From the NCBI GenBank assembly GCA_023957335.1, contig JAMLHC010000003.1, positions 186,001 to 250,000 on the forward strand: a stretch of DNA of 64,000 bases. Reading direction: 5' to 3'. Below, one piece after another: positions 61,529 through 64,000 of this stretch. The translations under genes were made by a program, and so were the position numbers. The notes below the pieces were generated by a model. It saw only the letters and a program-made list of their open reading frames with translations. It had not been told where the DNA came from and ran no database searches. Positions within the stretch are counted from its first letter, which is position 1; the number at the start of each line of letters is the position of its first letter. This DNA comes from Bacteroidota bacterium (GTDB taxonomy: Bacteria; Bacteroidota; Bacteroidia; NS11-12g; UBA955).

Positions 61529-61885
61529 ATGTCACAAGACAAGCATGAAAATATGGCTGCCGAGAATACTCCCAACTATGAATCAAAGAAAAAGTTGCCG
61601 GAGTTAAAACTCAATAAAGAGTGGGTAAATAAATCACTCCCTGCCATTCTGGTGCTTTCCACATTAGCAATCTTATATATATACATCGCAAACCTCAATG
61701 TCCGCATGCTCAACGAAGCTGAAAAACTAAAAATAGAAAATCAAGAGTTACGCTCCGAGCTTATTGCCATCCAAACTGATTTGATGACAAAAAGCAAACA
61801 AAGCGAAGTAGCAAACAGAGTCAGAGAAAGTGGATTAAAAGAAATGCGCACCCCGCCCTACCAACTAAAAAAAGCAAAAAAATAA
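61529..61885 (+). CDS. ftsL: FtsL-like cell-division protein
   Basis: The 118-residue bitopic protein has a cytoplasmic N-terminus, one membrane segment (about 37-57) and a leucine-zipper-like coiled coil (about 65-100, EKLKIENQELRSELIAI), the FtsL architecture. Sequence conservation in this family is low, so the call rests on shape and position between rsmH and the division PBP. It would join FtsB/FtsQ in the periplasm to activate the septal synthase. ftsI follows after 3 bases. Confidence 0.85.
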   Translation: MSQDKHENMAAENTPNYESKKKLPELKLNKEWVNKSLPAILVLSTLAILYIYIANLNVRMLNEAEKLKIENQELRSELIAIQTDLMTKSKQSEVANRVRESGLKEMRTPPYQLKKAKK

Positions 61886-61888
61886 TCA

Positions 61889-63985
61889 ATGAGTTTGCGT
61901 AAATCCATACTGCTCCGAACCCGAATTGTGGTATTTGCCATATTGATTTTTGCCGGAATTATCATCGCTCAGGCATTTGACCTAACGGTTCTGGAACGCA
62001 AAGAGTATGTGAAACTCAGTCAAGAACAAAGTATCAGACTTCGCGAAGTTAAAGCCATCAGAGGCAACATTTTGAGTAATGACGGAAGACTTCTTGCAAC
62101 CTCTTTACCAAAATATGACATTCGCTTTGATACACGAGCACCTAAAATTACTGCCGAATTATTCAGCAAATCCGTTGACTCTCTCGCTCTATTACTTTCA
62201 ATTCATTTGCCCGACAAAAATTATCAACTTTGGAGAAGCTATCTTGTTAATGGTCGCAAGAATAAAGAGCGCTATTTGCTAATCCAGCGCAATATTTCGT
62301 ATGAATTAGCCAAAGACATGAATGATTGGCCGATTTTCAGGTTAGGAAAATATGGTGGCGGACTCATCAAAGAAGAACACAATGTACGTGAGATGCCATT
62401 TGGTAAACTTGCGCGCAGAACCATCGGTTTTACCTCACGTGAGGGCAACTCGGTTGGACTGGAATTATCATTCGATTCATTGCTGAGAGGCAAAAGCGGA
62501 AAGCGCTACGAACAAAGAGTCTCGGCTCGTGTGTGGCGTCCTATGGAAAACAATGAATTTGAGCCTGAAAATGGTTATGATATTGTAACCACTATTGATA
62601 TCAATATCCAAGATGTGGCAGAAGATGCCCTAAGACGCGCATTAGACAGCGCCAATGCTATGAGCGGTTGTGCTATTTTAATGGAAGTGGAAACCGGTGC
62701 CGTCAGAGCAATTGCCAATTTTAATCGCATGAAAGACGGAAGCTACTTTGAGAGTATGAATCTGGCTATTGGCGATGCTTCCGACCCCGGTTCAACATTC
62801 AAACTTGCGAGTGTTCTTGCATTATTGGAAGAAGGTGTAATTGACCTTGACGACAGTGTGGACATCAATTACGGAAAAAAACAATTCTATGACAGAACTA
62901 TGGAAGATGCCCATAGTTCTCCCAACAAGAAAATCACGCTCAGGGAGGCATTTGAATACTCATCCAATGTCGGTATTGCAGGGCTTGTGGAGCAATATTT
63001 CAAAAGCAATCCACAAAAATTTATTGACTATTTGTCAAGGCTAAATCTGGATCGTCCCTTGGGGATAGAGCTCAAAGGCGAAGGTAATATTCGCATCAAA
63101 TCACCCAAAGACAAGGACTGGTATTTGACCACACTTCCATGGACAGCCATCGGATATGAGTCCCGTGTTACAGCTCTGCAAATACTCAATATTTACAACA
63201 CAATAGCCAACAATGGCAAGATGGTAAAGCCCTATTTTGTTTCTGAAATCAGAAAAACAGATAAAGTACTGTGGAAACATGAAACAGAAGTATTAAACGA
63301 AAAAGTGTGTTCCCAAAGCACCGTAGAAAAACTCAGAGAACTTCTTATTAGCGTAGTAGAAAGTGGCACAGCAAAAAATCTAAGAAATCTTCAATATAAA
63401 GTTGCGGGCAAAACCGGAACTGCACAAATATATAGACTTGGCGGATTCGATAAAAACTCCCATAAAGCCTCATTTGTGGGTTACTTCCCTGCCGACAAGC
63501 CCAAATATTCATGTATAGTGATAATAAATGAACCGCGCAAAGGAGGTTACTATGGCAATATTATGGCAGGACCGGTTTTCAGAGAAATTGCCGACAAAGT
63601 ATATGCTACATTGCTTGATATTCACCCTGAAATTCAGCCCAACGAAGATGTAATCCTACCTGTTATTAAAGACGGATACAGAGATGATATCAAATTTGTA
63701 CTTAACACGCTTCAAATCAGTTCCAATACCGCAGAGGGAAACACAGGAAGTGAATGGGTGAGAGCATTCAGACAAGAGAAATATATCACCCTCAAACCCA
63801 AAGAATTCGTCAAAAACAAAATGCCTGATGTAACAGGAATGGGGCTAAAAGATGCATTATACCTCTTGGAATCAATGGGTCTGACCGTCTCTGTTCAAGG
63901 TTATGGATGGATAAAATATCAAAGTCTCCCAGCAAACACACCCATAGTACCCGGCAATAAAGTATTGATTGAACTCAAACCATGA
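61889..63985 (+). CDS. ftsI: Division-specific penicillin-binding protein (FtsI/PBP3 type) with PASTA domain
   Basis: The 698-residue transpeptidase crosslinks septal peptidoglycan. It has an N-terminal membrane segment (about 10-30), a pedestal domain with RGNILSNDGRLLATS, then the catalytic domain with all three motifs: Ser302-Thr-Phe-Lys305 (SxxK), Ser358-Ser-Asn360 (SxN) and Lys508-Thr-Gly510 (KTG). A C-terminal PASTA domain (about 640-698) starts MPDVTGMGLKDAL. It lies in the dcw order, and its stop overlaps the next start as ATGA. Confidence 0.96.
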   Translation: MSLRKSILLRTRIVVFAILIFAGIIIAQAFDLTVLERKEYVKLSQEQSIRLREVKAIRGNILSNDGRLLATSLPKYDIRFDTRAPKITAELFSKSVDSLALLLSIHLPDKNYQLWRSYLVNGRKNKERYLLIQRNISYELAKDMNDWPIFRLGKYGGGLIKEEHNVREMPFGKLARRTIGFTSREGNSVGLELSFDSLLRGKSGKRYEQRVSARVWRPMENNEFEPENGYDIVTTIDINIQDVAEDALRRALDSANAMSGCAILMEVETGAVRAIANFNRMKDGSYFESMNLAIGDASDPGSTFKLASVLALLEEGVIDLDDSVDINYGKKQFYDRTMEDAHSSPNKKITLREAFEYSSNVGIAGLVEQYFKSNPQKFIDYLSRLNLDRPLGIELKGEGNIRIKSPKDKDWYLTTLPWTAIGYESRVTALQILNIYNTIANNGKMVKPYFVSEIRKTDKVLWKHETEVLNEKVCSQSTVEKLRELLISVVESGTAKNLRNLQYKVAGKTGTAQIYRLGGFDKNSHKASFVGYFPADKPKYSCIVIINEPRKGGYYGNIMAGPVFREIADKVYATLLDIHPEIQPNEDVILPVIKDGYRDDIKFVLNTLQISSNTAEGNTGSEWVRAFRQEKYITLKPKEFVKNKMPDVTGMGLKDALYLLESMGLTVSVQGYGWIKYQSLPANTPIVPGNKVLIELKP

Positions 63986-64000
63986 AGAAAGTAAAAGAAA
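63982..64000 (+). CDS. Start of the next dcw gene, probably murE (partial)
   Basis: An ATG at 63982 overlaps the ftsI stop (ATGA) and opens a frame reading MKKVKE to the window edge. In Bacteroidota dcw clusters murE follows the division PBP; only six codons are visible, so the identity rests on position. Confidence 0.5.

Noticed and set aside
1-64000. CRISPR arrays, rRNA, insertion sequences
   Set aside because: No regularly spaced repeats of the right length, no rRNA-like blocks and no transposase-like frames were seen on either strand.

Overview
This window comes from the chromosome of a Bacteroidota bacterium. It is A+T-rich, it carries at least eight proteins with type IX secretion (T9SS) sorting domains, and it has CarboxypepD_reg/TonB receptors, glutamine synthetase type III, a DUF3098 gene beside ftsX and HYC_CC_PP/HMA copper-type genes. 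Many genes are preceded by the Bacteroidota -7 box TAnnTTTG, sometimes with TTTG 16-21 bases upstream. Genus cannot be read from the sequence; a Chitinophagales/Sphingobacteriales-like lineage is a guess. No rRNA, tRNA, CRISPR array, transposase or phage structural gene was seen.

Layout. 1-885: rpsL-rpsG of the str operon, minus strand. 1026-8322: an envelope locus with an LtaS-like sulfatase-fold enzyme, two SGNH hydrolases and an MBOAT acyltransferase joined by 8-base overlaps, then a methyltransferase-like gene. 8334-18960: mixed housekeeping and envelope genes (thioredoxin-like proteins, murG, a TonB-type receptor, a universal stress protein, scoAB CoA transferase, GDP-L-fucose synthase plus a glycosyltransferase, pnuC). 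19000-42877: a 24-kb tandem array on the minus strand, the most unusual part of the window. 42971-44940: ftsX-DUF3098-uppP. 45234-50612: glnN-msrA, recR and a fused glycosyltransferase. 50701-54498: a large PKD-repeat T9SS type A protein. 54598-57863: a HYC_CC_PP, HMA and TonB-receptor metal module. 57941-59869: a metal-receptor-fold binding protein and a TlpA-like lipoprotein. 60153-64000: start of the dcw cluster (mraZ-rsmH-ftsL-PBP-murE').

The array consists of four repeats of a two-gene cassette. Each has an upstream gene for a tail-fibre-like protein (N-terminal export segment, collar-like repeats, peptidase S74 intramolecular chaperone domain, coiled coil, T9SS type A sorting domain) and a downstream gene for a giant 1378-1623 residue protein (propeller-like N-terminus, Ig-like and PKD modules, T9SS type B 'gliding' C-terminal domain). 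The S74 gene of the most upstream cassette survives only as two fragments. The copies are mosaics: alternative alleles of several modules occur in different combinations, with sharp identity breakpoints. A 290-bp promoter/leader/N-terminus block is duplicated almost exactly, and two palindromic REP-like elements have been absorbed in frame into two of the giant genes. I infer a recombining, possibly antigenically variable, secreted surface-fibre system. Its function is unknown to me.

Elsewhere, the mraZ promoter carries four TGG boxes at exact 10-base spacing, as expected for MraZ autoregulation. murG lies about 50 kb from the dcw cluster rather than obviously within it.
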